Of a stretch of 64,000 bases of DNA, positions 31,725 to 43,263 are shown one piece after another (position 1 is the stretch's first letter; every line of letters begins with the position of its first letter). The notes under the pieces were generated by a model. It did not search any database and was not told the origin of the DNA. It was given only the letters and a program-made list of their open reading frames with translations. The translations under genes and the position numbers were made by a program. Source of the stretch: Takakia lepidozioides (Eukaryota > Streptophyta > Takakiopsida > Takakiales > Takakiaceae); contig CM060732.1 of NCBI GenBank assembly GCA_030704615.1, positions 59,007,053 through 59,071,052 of the forward strand, in the 5' to 3' direction.

Positions 31725-33250
31725 TTGGTGGATAATCACCTTATGCAAGTATGGTTAGCACAAGGGCCGGTAGAAGGCAAAGCACCAAGGAAGCTCACCC
31801 AGGGAGAGATGAATGATCTCAGATTCCAGGTGCAGAACATTGCCACAACTACTATAGACAATGTCTATAGTAGGATAGCGGAGTTACAGGATGATGTGGA
31901 AGGCCTGCAGACTCAAGTGGATAATCTGAGTTCAAATATTGACAAGAGAGTCTTTATTCCTGAGGAGCAGCTGGTGGCTACTTATTTGCATGCCAGAACT
32001 TTGATTTTTCAGTCTTCTTCACAGGAAGTGCAGGAGTTACCCGTGGTAGAAGGGCCGGTGGTGGCAATATCACAGCCCCCACAGCAGGTGCCTGTGCAGA
32101 TGACTGACCCTGTTGCTACTATGGCAAAGCCACAGCCTGAGGTTTGGGGGGATGCTGCTTTTAACCCACCTAGGACTCATGCTGCACGGGAGTACAATCG
32201 GGCTATGATTATGCCCTTCAACCAAATTCCCATTGTGCTGGATTTGGTTTAGAAGGAATTTAGTCCTTCACAGTCGTTGGCACATTACTATCAGATCATG
32301 CGCATTGGTTGCCAGTGGCAACTCGGACTAAAGTTCTTCCGAACAATCGACCTATTGAGGATCATCACTTTGCAAGATACTGGTCTGAGGCAGGCACCAT
32401 GCTGAAGGAATTAATTGCCTTCCAGGTTGTGCATGGGTACATCTATGCCAAGACCAAAGAGGTATCTAGTATTGTCATGGGATGTGGATTATACTATGCT
32501 GCTTGTTTCCTGGCACGGTATCACATTGAGCAGCAGAAGATGCAATCACGATTTCTGAGTTATTCCAGTGGGGATCATTGGGTCTTACCTTCAGTGCCAC
32601 CTCATATGTATCTGTATGATGCGAAAGTTATGATGCAGAAGGATTCACAACTTCGTTCATGGTTTAATTTGGCTTGGAACAACTTGGCAATAGAGAAATT
32701 GGGCCTTGATGATATTTTCTATAAGGGACATGAGGCCTGGAAAAACTTACACTGTTCCAAAGTCATTGGCACACCTCTTACCTATACGGCTAAGGAGTTC
32801 AGGGCGTTCACTCATTTTGCTTGCACGCGCTTACAGCAAGTAGTACAGTTTAAGCTTCCCGACATGGTGGGACAACATTATATGCCACGCAGGATTCCGG
32901 AGAGGCCACTTAAAGTTCGGCCGTTGAAACACCTAAGGTGGGACGATGATTCTGATACTACTGGTTCTTCAGGGGACTCTTTTGACATGGCAGAGGACTA
33001 TGCACTCCAGATGGCAGAAAAGAAAAGACGGGGATCTCCTATGCCTGAGAGGTTACCTCGTTATCAACCACAGGAGGGTTAGACATTTCCAGGTAGTGCT
33101 CAATCGCCTCCATCAGCCAGTGACAGGGCTCGAGCTCGCATACGGAGTCTTTCCTGAGACTCTCGCCGTCAAAAGGGTGCTCGCTCACAAAGGTTTGCTA
33201 ATCCTAAACAGTAAACCGTGAGGACACGGCTTTTTGAGAGGGGGAGGGGT
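31725..33250 (+). pseudogene. Tat-like 3' ORF, copy 2 of R2
   Basis: Frame 31725-32252 (MVDNHLMQVWLAQGPVEGKA...NQIPIVLDLV, then TAG), a one-base slip near 32308, then 32309-33082 (PVATRTKVLPNNRPIEDHHF...LPRYQPQEG). It is the same protein family as R1 19482-20962, with two breaks only. The polypurine tract follows at about 33235-33252. Confidence 0.75.
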
Positions 33251-33252
33251 AA

Positions 33253-34234
33253 TGTTAGAGGGCTGCTTGGGACTTAGACGCTTTTACGGGTTCTATGGGG
33301 TACCCTTAATTTTTGCGCAGACTTACGGATGGTAGACTGAGACCAACAGGAGCCTTAGGGGTGGCAGGCGCAGGCTTTAGGGGGGGTAGACAGCCCACAC
33401 AGCCCGACACAGCCAGACACAGCTTCGCACAGCCAGTCACAGCCCGTCACAATCTGACACAGCCCGACACAGCTTCGCACAGCCAGTCACAGCCCGTCAC
33501 AGTCTGACACAGCCCGACACAGCTTTGCACAGCCAGTCACAGCCCAACACAGCTTTACACAGCCAGTCACAGCTCAACACAGTCACAGCTTGACACAGCC
33601 TATCACGGCGTACATGGGGAACGGTTATCATTGACAGGGAACGACATTTGCAGAGGGAACGTGTTACTTCAGGGGTGACGGTTAGTTAGTTAGGTGGTTA
33701 TAACAGCTTGCGGGTAGATTAGGCAGGGCGGCAACAGGAAGGGGATCACTTCACAAGATTACTTCTTGAGGAGTGCGACTTGGTCAGGGGAGGAGGAGAC
33801 GAAACGGAGAGTGGAACAGTGAAGAGGAGATGATGATTTGATTGAGACTTAATTCATGCAAGCTGTAGAATCATACAGTAGGGTAGAATAGGGACACTAT
33901 GGCATAGGCCTGATACTTGATTAATCTTAATCTGATACTTATTCGATACAAACATACTGTGTAGAGGGACATGAGAGAAGCTGTGGAATGAATGCATGAT
34001 TAATTGGAACTTGGTAGATACTGAAGCAATCTGATGCTTCAGTATACACAGTAAGGTAAATTGATAACATGAAGGCAAGAAGGAATACAAATAGGAAGCA
34101 CAACCATGATTCACTAGCTGTAGGTCATGACTGATTGTTCTGAGCGGGCTGAGTGCTTAGAGATATCCAACTCTTCTATCTTGGAGTTTCCACCTCGGAT
34201 AGCGAAGGGATGGGTGAGTAAAAGCCGCTCGACA
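33253..34234 (+). repeat. LTR of Tat-like element, R2 copy 2
   Basis: 982 bp, TGTTAGAGGG...CGCTCGACA. It contains the clearest decameric array (33399-33600): CACAGCCCGA, CACAGCCAGA, CACAGCTTCG, CACAGCCAGT, CACAGCCCGT and so on, in strict 10-bp register. Confidence 0.9.
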
Positions 34235-34659
34235 CAGCTTCAAGTGAGAAATACTTATTGTTTTTTATTGAGTCCCAGATGTCCTAGTCCAGAAGCAATA
34301 CGAAACACCACCCTATAAGTACAGCCTATATCACAAGACTGCCATAGTCTGTTAAGCTCTTGAAAAATTCATATTTGTGCCTCTGGTTTGCGATCCTCAA
34401 TTTGAAGGGTACTAACTTTGCATTAGGAAGTTAAAGGTTGCCACTTACCCCTATAAGTAAGTGGTCTTTTAGAATTTAAAAATTGAGACTGTCAGCTTCT
34501 ATGCTACTTAGATTTAACCAGTTCGGGTACATTGATAAATGCAAGGAAATGCGGATATGGCAAACCATCAAGCATCCATCTACAAACCTGTCATCAAGTT
34601 CTGAAAGCAACCCTTGCACAAAACCAAAAGTAGTTTTTCCACTTACCATAAGCTGGAGG

Positions 34660-35556
34660 ATTTTGGACTGCAACTTGGAGCACGGAGAAGAAATCAGTGT
34701 ACACCGCCCCTAACCCTGGCAGCTGGCTCTCAAGTCAGCGAGCATGCTTATTACGGCACTGTTAAACCTCAGAGCCATAGTTTGCAGAAAAGGCACACAT
34801 GCCCCCATGCTGTGGGTATCTGCTGAGCTGTGAGGGGACACACCCCAGTGGTCCAAGACTAGCCACTCCAATCTTTCTGGCCCCCAGGTTGTAGAGAAAC
34901 TGCGACAACACATGGAGGCAATCTGAAATGACTCAACTTCAATTTCACACTTACCAACTTCAGTCCACTGTTAGAAATCTGCATGCCCTACGAGGAAGAT
35001 CTACATTTCAGAGCTGCATTTCTAGGTGTATACAATAAATCAGTAAGTAAACACACAAGCTTGACAATGCACTTTTGTAGTGTTATTCGAAGCCATTGAG
35101 AATACAGGATTTTACCCCAATCTGAGAAGAGAGCGTTGATATAAGAAGGTCTTGAAACTCCGACGGTGTATACAGGCTGGGCCACTTGCTTTGCAAAAGC
35201 CCATAGTATCCATTGTCAAAATCGTCAGCCCCAGAGACAATGTAGAAGAGTGCCCATGCAAAGAAATCACGGCTAGCCTCATGCCCAAGCCTCTCATAAA
35301 TTTCTTCCTTCACTTTCTGGAAGGCCTCTATCTGCCATGACAACGGAATAACTTCGCCCTGCCATCATTCGTGAACATCATCCGTTAATCTTCTTGGAAA
35401 ACTGACACAGTGAAATTTCCAACTCGGGCGAACATGCATTGAACGTCAACAAAGCCATTTACCACGTCATTGTCAAGACATAACCTAACAAACGTACAAC
35501 GTCCAAGCCAGTGTAGTTGAGGATGCCCGTGGCCCCTGATGCAAAATTCACGCCCT
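34660..35556 (-). pseudogene. GDSL esterase/lipase fragment, copy 2
   Basis: Duplicate of 26555-27453 with the same exons (WALFYIVSGADDFDNGYYGL, FQDLLISTLSSQIG; GACVPFLQTMALRFNSAVIS) and the same missing ends. Small differences such as FVNGYY/FDNGYY show that the two copies are not strictly identical. Confidence 0.75.
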
Positions 35557-35607
35557 ACAGTAGACGTTCACCTTTCGTTGCGGGATTGGCAGTAAGGGCA
35601 AACCCAA

Positions 35608-35810
35608 GAACTCAGCTGGCAGCCTCCAACTCGTGAGCACGCTCTCGTTCACATAGATCATGCATCATCTTTTGACGCTTTTCACTCTGTTGTTTTTCAT
35701 TATTTGAACGCTCTCTGCGTACAAGAAGTAGCTCATCATACACAACACGAGCCTTCTCATCCCCAAGAACTTCATAGGCCTTTTGCAGCCTCACAAACTC
35801 AGCAGCCGCT
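35608..35810 (-). pseudogene. J-domain protein (DNAJC17-like) exon fragment, copy 2
   Basis: The better copy: AAAEFVRLQKAYEVLGDEKA, RVVYDELLLVRRERSNNEKQ and QSEKRQKMMHDLCERERAHE are in one frame and end at a TGA shortly after. The rest of the gene is not present. Confidence 0.55.
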
Positions 35811-36181
35811 AGCCAAGAACACACCACGCAGAAACCCTCGACAGTCATTGTGAAGGTCAAAGAGGGAAACCACACGGTGGATCACCAACCACTCACGACA
35901 GTAGCCGCAACGGCCTTGTAAAATTAAGGCATGTGGAAGCTGGAAGGTATGTTGAGGCGGTACGACTTTAGTCTTTCGGCGGCGCTCCCGCCCACTTTTT
36001 GCGTTCCAAATGATGTTGTGATTGGTCAGACATGATTTCATGTCAGGTGTGGTCTAGTAGTGATATAGTGGTCTGTGAAGCTACCTTTATAATGTGTATG
36101 TGGGCTTTTTCATGTGGGAGTACAGCCAAGGGGCCATAGTATTCACATTACTTTAGAAACATGAAACAATGGTCTGATGAA

Positions 36182-36687
36182 TTAAAACAACCCTGAGTTT
36201 TGACAGGAATCACTCTGAACAATCTTTTTACAGTTCAGGTCTTGATGGAACCATAATCACAAGATCTACACATCCCTTTTGAAAAAAAGGTGAACCATAG
36301 TCCCTGCCCTATAAAAACCAGTGACTATTTCAAGATTAACCAACTCTAATATGCACAGCACCGGTTATCACATCCGGTCCACCCAGCCGCCACGCCGTGC
36401 CTAATTCATGCATCAGTTCTATCAAATCCTAGTGTCCTCCAAGCCACCATCCTCAATCATTTTCTCCTCTCCTCGTGTCTGCCAGAACCGCCGCTCTTTC
36501 TTCGTGTACAGGTGACCTTCACCACGTGTTGACCTCCTTGGCAGGTGATTAGTACTCAAAGCTGGCAGTTGTTTCTCCAAACCTTCACGTGACACTGCTC
36601 CAGCTTTCCCCCACCTGTCATTCACACCGCCCCATGGCATTTTCCACCCAGAAGTCATTCAGACTTGTTACTTAGAGGGCCATAACA
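36182..36687 (-). repeat. Chromovirus 3' LTR
   Basis: 506 bp, minus sense TGTTATGGCCCTCTAAG...GGTTGTTTTAA. It differs from the 5' LTR (41350-41856) by a handful of substitutions and indels, so the insertion is relatively recent. ATGAA at 36177-36181 is repeated at 41856-41860, a plausible 5-bp target duplication. Confidence 0.9.
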
Positions 36688-37528
36688 AACTCCCCCACTA
36701 AAGATTCATCATTGTCCGCAATGATAGTGAAATGGGGAAAATCCAATTGTAGGTCACTCTATTTTTCCCAAGTAGCTTCAGATTCTGGATAGTGATACCA
36801 CTTGACAAGATGTTCACGATATGAACGATTTCGAAGGTGTTTCGTTCTTGTCTCCAGAATAGATTCAGGTTCAGCCAATAACTGACCTTCATTCATAACT
36901 TTGGGTAGTTCGGGTAGAATATGACTGGGGTCTGCCACATATTTCCTTAGGAGGCTGACATGAAAGACGTCATGGATTTTCCAAGTAGCTGGCAGATCTA
37001 GCTGGTATGCGACAGATCCATAATGCTTTAAGATCACAAAAGGTCCACAAAATTTTGGGGACAGCTTAGGACACTTGCTCAATTTCAACTGGCTTCTTTT
37101 AGGAGCAACTTTCAAGAAGACATTGTCGCCTACCTCAAATTCACGGAAGCTTCTGTGCTTGTCAGCATAGAACTTGGCTCTTTCTTGAGCACTTCTCATG
37201 CTTCTCTTTACCAAATCCAACACCGAGTGCATTTCACGGACCATGTCATTGACAAACTAGACCTTAGACAATGGCGTGGAAAGAGAAGATGGGGTTAAAC
37301 AATCACGTCCATAGGTGCTTGAAACGGGCTCATTCCGATGGCACTATGGAAATTCTTGTTATAGGCGAACTCTATCAAATACAAGTACTGCTCCCAGGAA
37401 GTCTGTCTCTGACCAACATACATTCTCAGCATATCCTCAATGATTCGGTTGGTCCGTTCTGTTTGGGCATCTGTTTCGGGATGATATGCAGTACTAAGTC
37501 TCAACTTGGTTCCCAAAAGCTTAAACAA
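36688..37528 (-). pseudogene. Chromovirus integrase C-terminus and chromodomain
   Basis: Minus-strand frames encode KLRLSTAYHPETDAQTERTN (end of integrase core, 37528-37295), then MVREMHSVLDLVKRSMRSAQ, VGDNVFLKVAPKRSQLKLS and GPFVILKHYGSVAYQLDLP (GPY/F module). The end is ETRTKHLRNRSYREHLVKWY with YPESEATWEK, the chromodomain (37244-36759). The chromodomain places the element among chromoviruses (Ty3/gypsy) and is known to guide insertion to marked chromatin. A frameshift at 37295-37245 interrupts the integrase. Confidence 0.85.
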
Positions 37529-37534
37529 AGCAGT

Positions 37535-39545
37535 CTAAAAATGACTTGTGAACTTCGTGTCCCTATCGCAAATGATCTCACGAGGTATCCCGTGGATCCG
37601 AAAGATTTCTTTCATGAAGAGTGAAGCCACCTCATGGGCAGTGATTGTCATTTTTGTGGGAATCAAGTGTGCTGTCTTAGACAGTCTATCAGCAACCACC
37701 ATGATGCTATTATGTCCATTTCTGATCCGTGGCAGTGCCACTATAAAATCCATACTTATCGATTCCCAGTTTCCACTAGGAACACTTAGTGGTTGTAATA
37801 ATCCAGGAAGACGTATCCTTTCTGATTTTGAGACTTGACATGGAAAGCATATATCCACATATTCTTTGATCTGTCTCTTCATTCCTGGCCAGAAATATTG
37901 TTTTTTAACGGCCACATAGGTTCTCTGAAAGCCCGGATGTCCAGCTATGGGAATATTATGACAATCATAAATGATACACAGTCGCAAATCCTGTAAAGAG
38001 GGAATGCACATACGTATGTGATAATATAATATCCCATCACGCAACAAGTATGGACGGTACTTGTCAATCTCATCAGAGATCCGACGGTCATGCAAGAGGC
38101 TTTCATATGGTGCTTTGAAAAATACATCATCGGCATAATGATTCTTCACATCATCAATCATAGAGCTTTTCACAAGCGACACAGCATTGACCATCGGCCT
38201 TCTAGAGAGTGCATCTGCCAGTACATTCTCTTTTCCCTTCACATACCGCAAATCATAATGAAACTGCTGAAGGAATTCAACCCATCAAATCTGACGACGA
38301 CTCAAATTGGGTTGTGTCTGAGATATTTTAAACTCTCATGATCCATTTCAATTGTAAAGTCCACAGGAAGCAAGTAGTGCCTCCATATCTTCAGTGCGTG
38401 AATCATAGCCAAAAGTTATTTTTCATGAACAGGATAATTCTGTTCAGCTGGACTGAGCTTTCTGGACTCATAGGCAATAACCTGACAACTTTGCATCAAT
38501 ACTGCTCCAATAGCGAGGTCACTCGCATCAGTGCAAATCACTATCTCATTCTTGGTAGGATCAATTAGCTTCAAGACTGGAGCATGAGTCAATGCAAACT
38601 TTAGCTTGTCAAAGCTAACATCACAATCTGGAGTCCAAGCTTCATTCCAATCTTTAGAAGTGGAGTTCTTTAGTAGATCAGTCATCGGGGTTGCAATGCG
38701 AGAGAATGATTTGACAAACTTTTGCAGAAAGCTAGCAAACCCAACAAAGCTTCTGACTTCTGTTTTATCTTTGGGTTTGGGCCATTTGGCCACAGCCTGA
38801 ATCTTCTTTGAATCAATGGACACCCCATCCTTTGAGATATGAAATCCCAAATAGTCCATATGATCTACAAAGAACTCACATTTACGTTTCTTTGCAAACA
38901 GATGATTCTGCCTTAAGATATCCAAGACCATTCTCAAATGTTGTTCATGCTCTTCTTCTATTTTAGAAAATACCAGGATGTCATCCATAAAGACAAGAAC
39001 CATCTTGCCAAGGTATTTTCAAAACAGAGAGTTCATCAAGTGCATGAACGTAGCTGGAGCATTGGTAAGTCCAAATGACATTACCGCATATTCATAATGG
39101 CCAAAGCGTGATCGGAATCCAGTATTAGGAATATCTGCATCCTTTAATTCGTATCTGGAGGTAACCTGATAGCAGATCAAGTTTGGAAAAGACCTTACTC
39201 GCATATAGGTGATCAAAGATATCATCAATGCGTGGAAGTGGGTATTTATTCTTGATTGTCATTTTATTTATTCACCTATAGTCCACACACAGTCTTAACC
39301 CACCATCTTTTTTCTTTCTGAACATGACTGGAGCGCCCCAAGGGGATTTGCTAGCCCGAATATACCCCTTCTCAAGTAAGTCACTCAATTGTTTTTCAAG
39401 TTCTTCAGTTTCTGCAATTGAGTGCCGATAGAGTGCTCGTGCAAATGGTATTGAATCGGCCACCAATTCGATGGCATGATCAATATCACGTACATGAGGC
39501 ATTCCAGGGATTTCCTCAGGAAACATATCCCGATAATCATTCAGA
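37535..39545 (-). pseudogene. Chromovirus reverse transcriptase, RNase H and integrase core
   Basis: Reading from 39526: [40 protein letters not shown] and [10 protein letters not shown]. Then [20 protein letters not shown] (39228-39019), VFMDDILVFS (catalytic xxDD, 39003), GHISKDG-type thumb and RNase H (ICTDASDLAIGAVLMQ). From 38251: VKGKENVLADALSRRP, GHPGFQRTYVAVKKQYFWPG, CFPCQVSKSER and MDFIVALPRIRNGHNSIMVV. Breaks near 39255, 39010, 38410 and 37540 separate the frames. The element is not autonomous in this state. Confidence 0.85.
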
Positions 39546-39568
39546 ATTGCTTCTGTTCTGACATGTAC

Positions 39569-40114
39569 TCATGTACTTTTAATATCTGATCCAGACAGAC
39601 TTTCATGCACGCTCAGGGCAAAAATCTGACCACTTCCCTTACGCGCACACCTTTTCATCTGAACAGCAGACATCAGAGGAACATTGGGGAGGGCTCGAGT
39701 ACCTTTTAATTCAAAGGTTTTGCCAAAGGGTAAGGTACCGCTCACCAACCCACGTTTGCAAGCCACCATCACATCCACAGTGTCAAGCCATTGCATCCCC
39801 AAAATGCAGTCGTAGCAAGCGCCGTTCCAGACTTCAAAATTTGCCTTCGTGTGCACCCCTTGCATGACAACTGGCACAGCTGAAAGATGTTGTTGAGTGG
39901 TCTCCACCCCACCATTTGGTAGCATAATCTGAGATGGCTGCACCTCCTCCTGAGACAATCCCAACTTGTCTGCAAAGGATTTTGACAACATGTTATGGGT
40001 GCTACTAGTGTCAATCAACAACATTGTTGGTTTCCCCGCCACCTGTCCCTGAACTCGAATAACATTGTGGTTGTAGGCCACTACACCATCGACAACTGCA
40101 GCTGACACCCTCAT
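39569..40114 (-). CDS. Chromovirus aspartic protease region
   Basis: A 181-codon frame with GKPTMLLIDTSSTHNMLSKS at the active site and CILGMQWL downstream. In retroviral-type proteases the catalytic motif is D(T/S)G. Here Gly is replaced by Ser (DTS), although DSGSTHNF/DTGATHSF-type contexts are usual in this family. The substitution may impair the enzyme or be tolerated. Confidence 0.75.
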   Translation of the reverse strand: MRVSAAVVDGVVAYNHNVIRVQGQVAGKPTMLLIDTSSTHNMLSKSFADKLGLSQEEVQPSQIMLPNGGVETTQQHLSAVPVVMQGVHTKANFEVWNGACYDCILGMQWLDTVDVMVACKRGLVSGTLPFGKTFELKGTRALPNVPLMSAVQMKRCARKGSGQIFALSVHESLSGSDIKST

Positions 40115-40139
40115 ATTGGGACCCTTTCCAGTGGCCGAT

Positions 40140-41296
40140 CCTAAACAATTTCCGAGGTCTGTAATGGTTACGGTTCTTCCACTACCAAGGCTGTAGTCTG
40201 TCGGAATTGGCGTTCAGGACAATCTGCTGACCGATGGCCAGGCTTGTGACAATTGAAACAGAGCCCCTTCCTAAGATGTTCTTCCTGTTCCCTGGGACTT
40301 AGGCGCGGTGGATTTCCAACAGTTGGTTTCTGTCGTCTCTGATTGTCGTTGTTCTTGTAGGGTTTGAACCTCTTCCAATTTCCCTTCCTTGCTGGGGTGA
40401 TCTTGGGAGAAAATGTCATCTTCTCCTTATTTTCCCCTGCACGAGCCGAGTATGCCACTCGATGTGCCTTGATTTCACATTCAAAATTGTAAGCCAATCT
40501 ATAGGCTTCAACCCTAGTGCGGGGATTGTGGGCTTTGACCTTATATTTCAAAGAGTCATTTAGGCCATCCACAAAAAAATCCACCCTGTCATCTTCACTG
40601 AGAGTTGGAAAATAGCTGGCATGCATTTCGAATTTGGTCTTGAACTCCACCACATTAGAACTTTCATGTTTCAGGGTGAAGAGTTCAACCTTCATCTTAT
40701 GAGCGTAATCTCCAAGGAGATAGTGGGCCAGAAACACTGATCGAAACTTCTCCCAAGTATCAATTGGGGTTTGCCATGTTCACGGTGTTCCTTTTTGTGA
40801 CAAGACCACCACAATTTTGCTGCATCCCGAAGTTGTAGGGTTGTCGTTCTAATTTTTGCTTCTTCAGGGTAATCCTCTTCAAAGAATTCCTCGAGTGTTT
40901 CTAGGAACGACAAAATCTCTTCTGGCTTGGCAGAAGTCTTACCCACAACGGCAACTTCACCATTCGTTTGATCTCGCGAGTTACATCTTTGTTTCTCTTG
41001 GCTCTGAACTCTAAGGAGCTAGCGTCGAATTGTGATTCGGCCTAGATTTGCAATTCGTCATTTGAAGCCCCTAAGGTTCTTTTCGCACTCGATTTCTCTT
41101 TTGCTGGTTGAAGTTTCTGGACTTCAGATCGAATGAGTGCACCTAGGGCTTCTATCTGTGCATTTGAGAAAAGCTGACCTTGGCGATCTTCCTTACGCCG
41201 AGAGCTACGAGCATCTGAAGGTTCCATCTCTTCTGAGTTGTCGTACGAGTTGCGCCGCACGTTACTCTCCGATCCTGGCAACGGGAGCTTGCTCAT
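40140..41296 (-). pseudogene. Chromovirus gag
   Basis: Starts MSKLPLPGSESNVRRNSYDN at 41296 with a charged N-terminus. After a stop near 41042, the capsid-type Retrotrans_gag segment follows (LRDAAKLWWSCHKKEH; FRSVFLAHYLLGDYAHKMKV; SNVVEFKTKFEMHASYFPTL). The end is a basic linker and one CCHC knuckle, CFNCHKPGHRSADC (40270-40230). A frameshift lies near 40740. Gag packages the element RNA. Confidence 0.85.
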
Positions 41297-41336
41297 AAAT
41301 CCAAACGTTCTTTTTTTCTGCCCTTATCGTACACAG

Positions 41337-41349
41337 GCTCTGATACCAC
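41337..41349 (-). promoter_or_regulatory. Chromovirus primer-binding site
   Basis: The minus strand directly after the LTR reads TGGTATCAGAGC, the classic complement to the 3' end of initiator tRNA-Met. It defines the 5' LTR boundary at 41350. Confidence 0.85.
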
Positions 41350-41856
41350 TTAAAACAACCCTGAGTTTTGACAGGAATCACTCTGAACAGTCTTTTTACA
41401 GTTCAGGTCTTGATGGAACCATAATCACAAGATCTACACAGCCCTTTTGAAAAAAAGGTGAACCATAGTCCCTGTCCTATAAAAGCCAGTGACTATTTCA
41501 AGATTAACCAACTCTAATATGCACAGCACCGGTTATCACATCCGGTCCACCCAGCCGCCACACCGTGCCTTACTCATGCATCAGTTCTATCAGATCCTAG
41601 TGTCCTCCAAGCCACCATCCTCAATCATTTTCTCCTCTCCTCATGTCTGCCAGAACCGCCGCTCTTTCTTCGTGTACAGGTGACCTTCACCACGTGTTGA
41701 CCTCCTTGGCAGGTGATTAGTACTCAAAGCTGGCAGTTGTCTCTCCAAACCTTCACGTGACACTGCTCCAGCTTTCCCCCACCTGCCATTTCACACCGCC
41801 CCATGGCCTTTTCCACCCAGAAGTCATTCAGACTTGTTACCTAGAGGGCCATAACA
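41350..41856 (-). repeat. Chromovirus 5' LTR
   Basis: 507 bp and nearly identical to 36182-36687. In minus sense it starts TGTTATGGCC at 41856 and ends at the primer-binding site. Confidence 0.9.
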
Positions 41857-42018
41857 TGAACAGTCGGGAAACTGTTGCAGAGCATCTGAGGTGTGCACAT
41901 ACTCCATTGTTTCGTCAAAGTACCGGTGACCATTAAAGATATATCTCACAGAAGAGCAGTGCTAAGAATGTATGTAGGGGTTGTGGAAAGGCAGTCTAGC
42001 TCATTTGAATAATCACAT

Positions 42019-42150
42019 CTCAAGTAGTCAAGTGTCACCATTTGAATGCACTCTTCATCTTACTGTTTGAGTGCTGATCTGTGGCTCGAGTAGTCAAGTG
42101 TCACCATTTAAATGCACTCTTCATCTTACTGTTTGAGTGCTGATCTGTGG
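42019..42150. repeat. 66-bp tandem duplication
   Basis: CTCAAGTAGTCAAGTGTCAC...GATCTGTGG occurs twice in a row (42019-42084 and 42085-42150) with two substitutions. It lies just upstream of the CcdA exons. Confidence 0.9.
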
Positions 42151-42276
42151 AAGTGGGCAAGCAGCTATTTGTGGATTCAGTAGCATTTTCGTGAGGGCTA
42201 GCAACGACACATCCACCTTTGATCCCTCGACAGGATTGAGTGTTGGTGCACTAAGTGTTGGGCACGGAAACCGCCG

Positions 42277-43263
42277 GGCGGCGCATCGTTGGCAGAGAAC
42301 GCATATGGGCATTGGGCAGGCTTTCCAATTGGCGTGTCCTGTGTGGCTATGCTTATGGGTCTTTTGTACATCAGATACATTACACTGGAACAACAAGAGA
42401 AACTGAATAAAAATTATGTGTACAAGCTGGAGAGGTAAGATACAACTTTTGCTTTCAATACTAATGAGGTCTTTTGGCAAATCAACTGCCATCTTTCTTT
42501 GGCAACTTTGATGCGCAAGCTGCTGCAGCTAGCCTTCCCTCAAGTACGAACTCAGTATCCTTGTTTGTAGTGTCCAACATATTTTTGGTATTCTGCCAGT
42601 CTAGGAAGTAGTGCCTGAATTATAGTAAAACAGACCCCAATGAAAGTTGTATCATGCTCAAAAAGATGTTTCATTTTATTGGCCAGGCAGATTGGAGGAG
42701 TTTTGCTCATTGTCAGACCCATTCTTTTTGAACCCCTATCGTGCAAGAAACTTCAACCTCTGTGATGGCTTGTAGTGAATGGATAGTTGCCTTGGGCGCC
42801 CAGGTCCAGAGCGTTTAAGTCTGTATGATGGGGGATAACAGGGATTGACATAGGGGTACTCTCAAATTACAGGATCCACTTGTGGGGGAACTCTCCTATT
42901 GGCATATGCAACAGGCTATGTAGCACCACTTTTGGTTGCAGCCTCATTTGCTAGTGCCCTCCAGGTAAGATCTCTCTCTCATACACTTTCTTGCAATGTC
43001 AAAAAAATTGGTAAGATATATGTACCGTTCAAAGGAAGTAACCTTATTGTGATGTTGCTTCTAATTGATGCTTTGGTATAATATTTGTTGAGTCAACAAT
43101 CCAATTGGAAGGTGGGTAGATGAAGCTTGATCCCTTCCGTATCGCTTAAACTTTTTGGTGTTGTGGATGCAGCGGAGCGCTCTTGTTGGGAGGAGGGTTG
43201 TCTTCGTTCTTGACTCGCACCTTTCCAGAAACTTCCATGAGTATGATGAACATGAACATATAG
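42277..43263 (+). pseudogene. ccdA: Chloroplast CcdA (cytochrome c biogenesis) exons
   Basis: Four coding blocks match plant CcdA, the thylakoid membrane protein that passes reducing power for cytochrome c and b6f assembly. They are ASLAENAYG...FPIGVSCVAMLMG (42277-42360); QLPSFFGNFDAQAAAASLPS (about 42473-42560); GGTLLLAYATGYVAPLLVAA to SFASALQ (42873-42964, flanked by TTACAG and GTAAG); and SGALLLGGGLSSFLTRTFPE with MSMMNMNI and TAG at 43261 (43173-43263). The 5' part with the first membrane segments and the CPC-type exon between blocks 2 and 3 are not seen. The region upstream is chromovirus. Probably a decayed or captured copy; a functional gene with unseen exons is less likely. Confidence 0.75.

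Larger units (their letters stand above)
29882..37990. repeat. 8-kb tandem duplication, second copy
   Basis: Direct repeat of 21824-29865, with fewer frame breaks. It begins inside the last 190 bp of the Tat-like LTR (ending 30069) and continues without interruption into the rest of the chromovirus beyond 37990. Confidence 0.85.

Noticed and set aside
33399-33600. Centromeric or telomeric satellite
   Set aside because: The decamer array is only about 200 bp long and lies in the same place in every LTR copy.
41337-41349. tRNA gene fragment
   Set aside because: The 12-base match to initiator tRNA is a retroelement primer-binding site with no tRNA fold around it.
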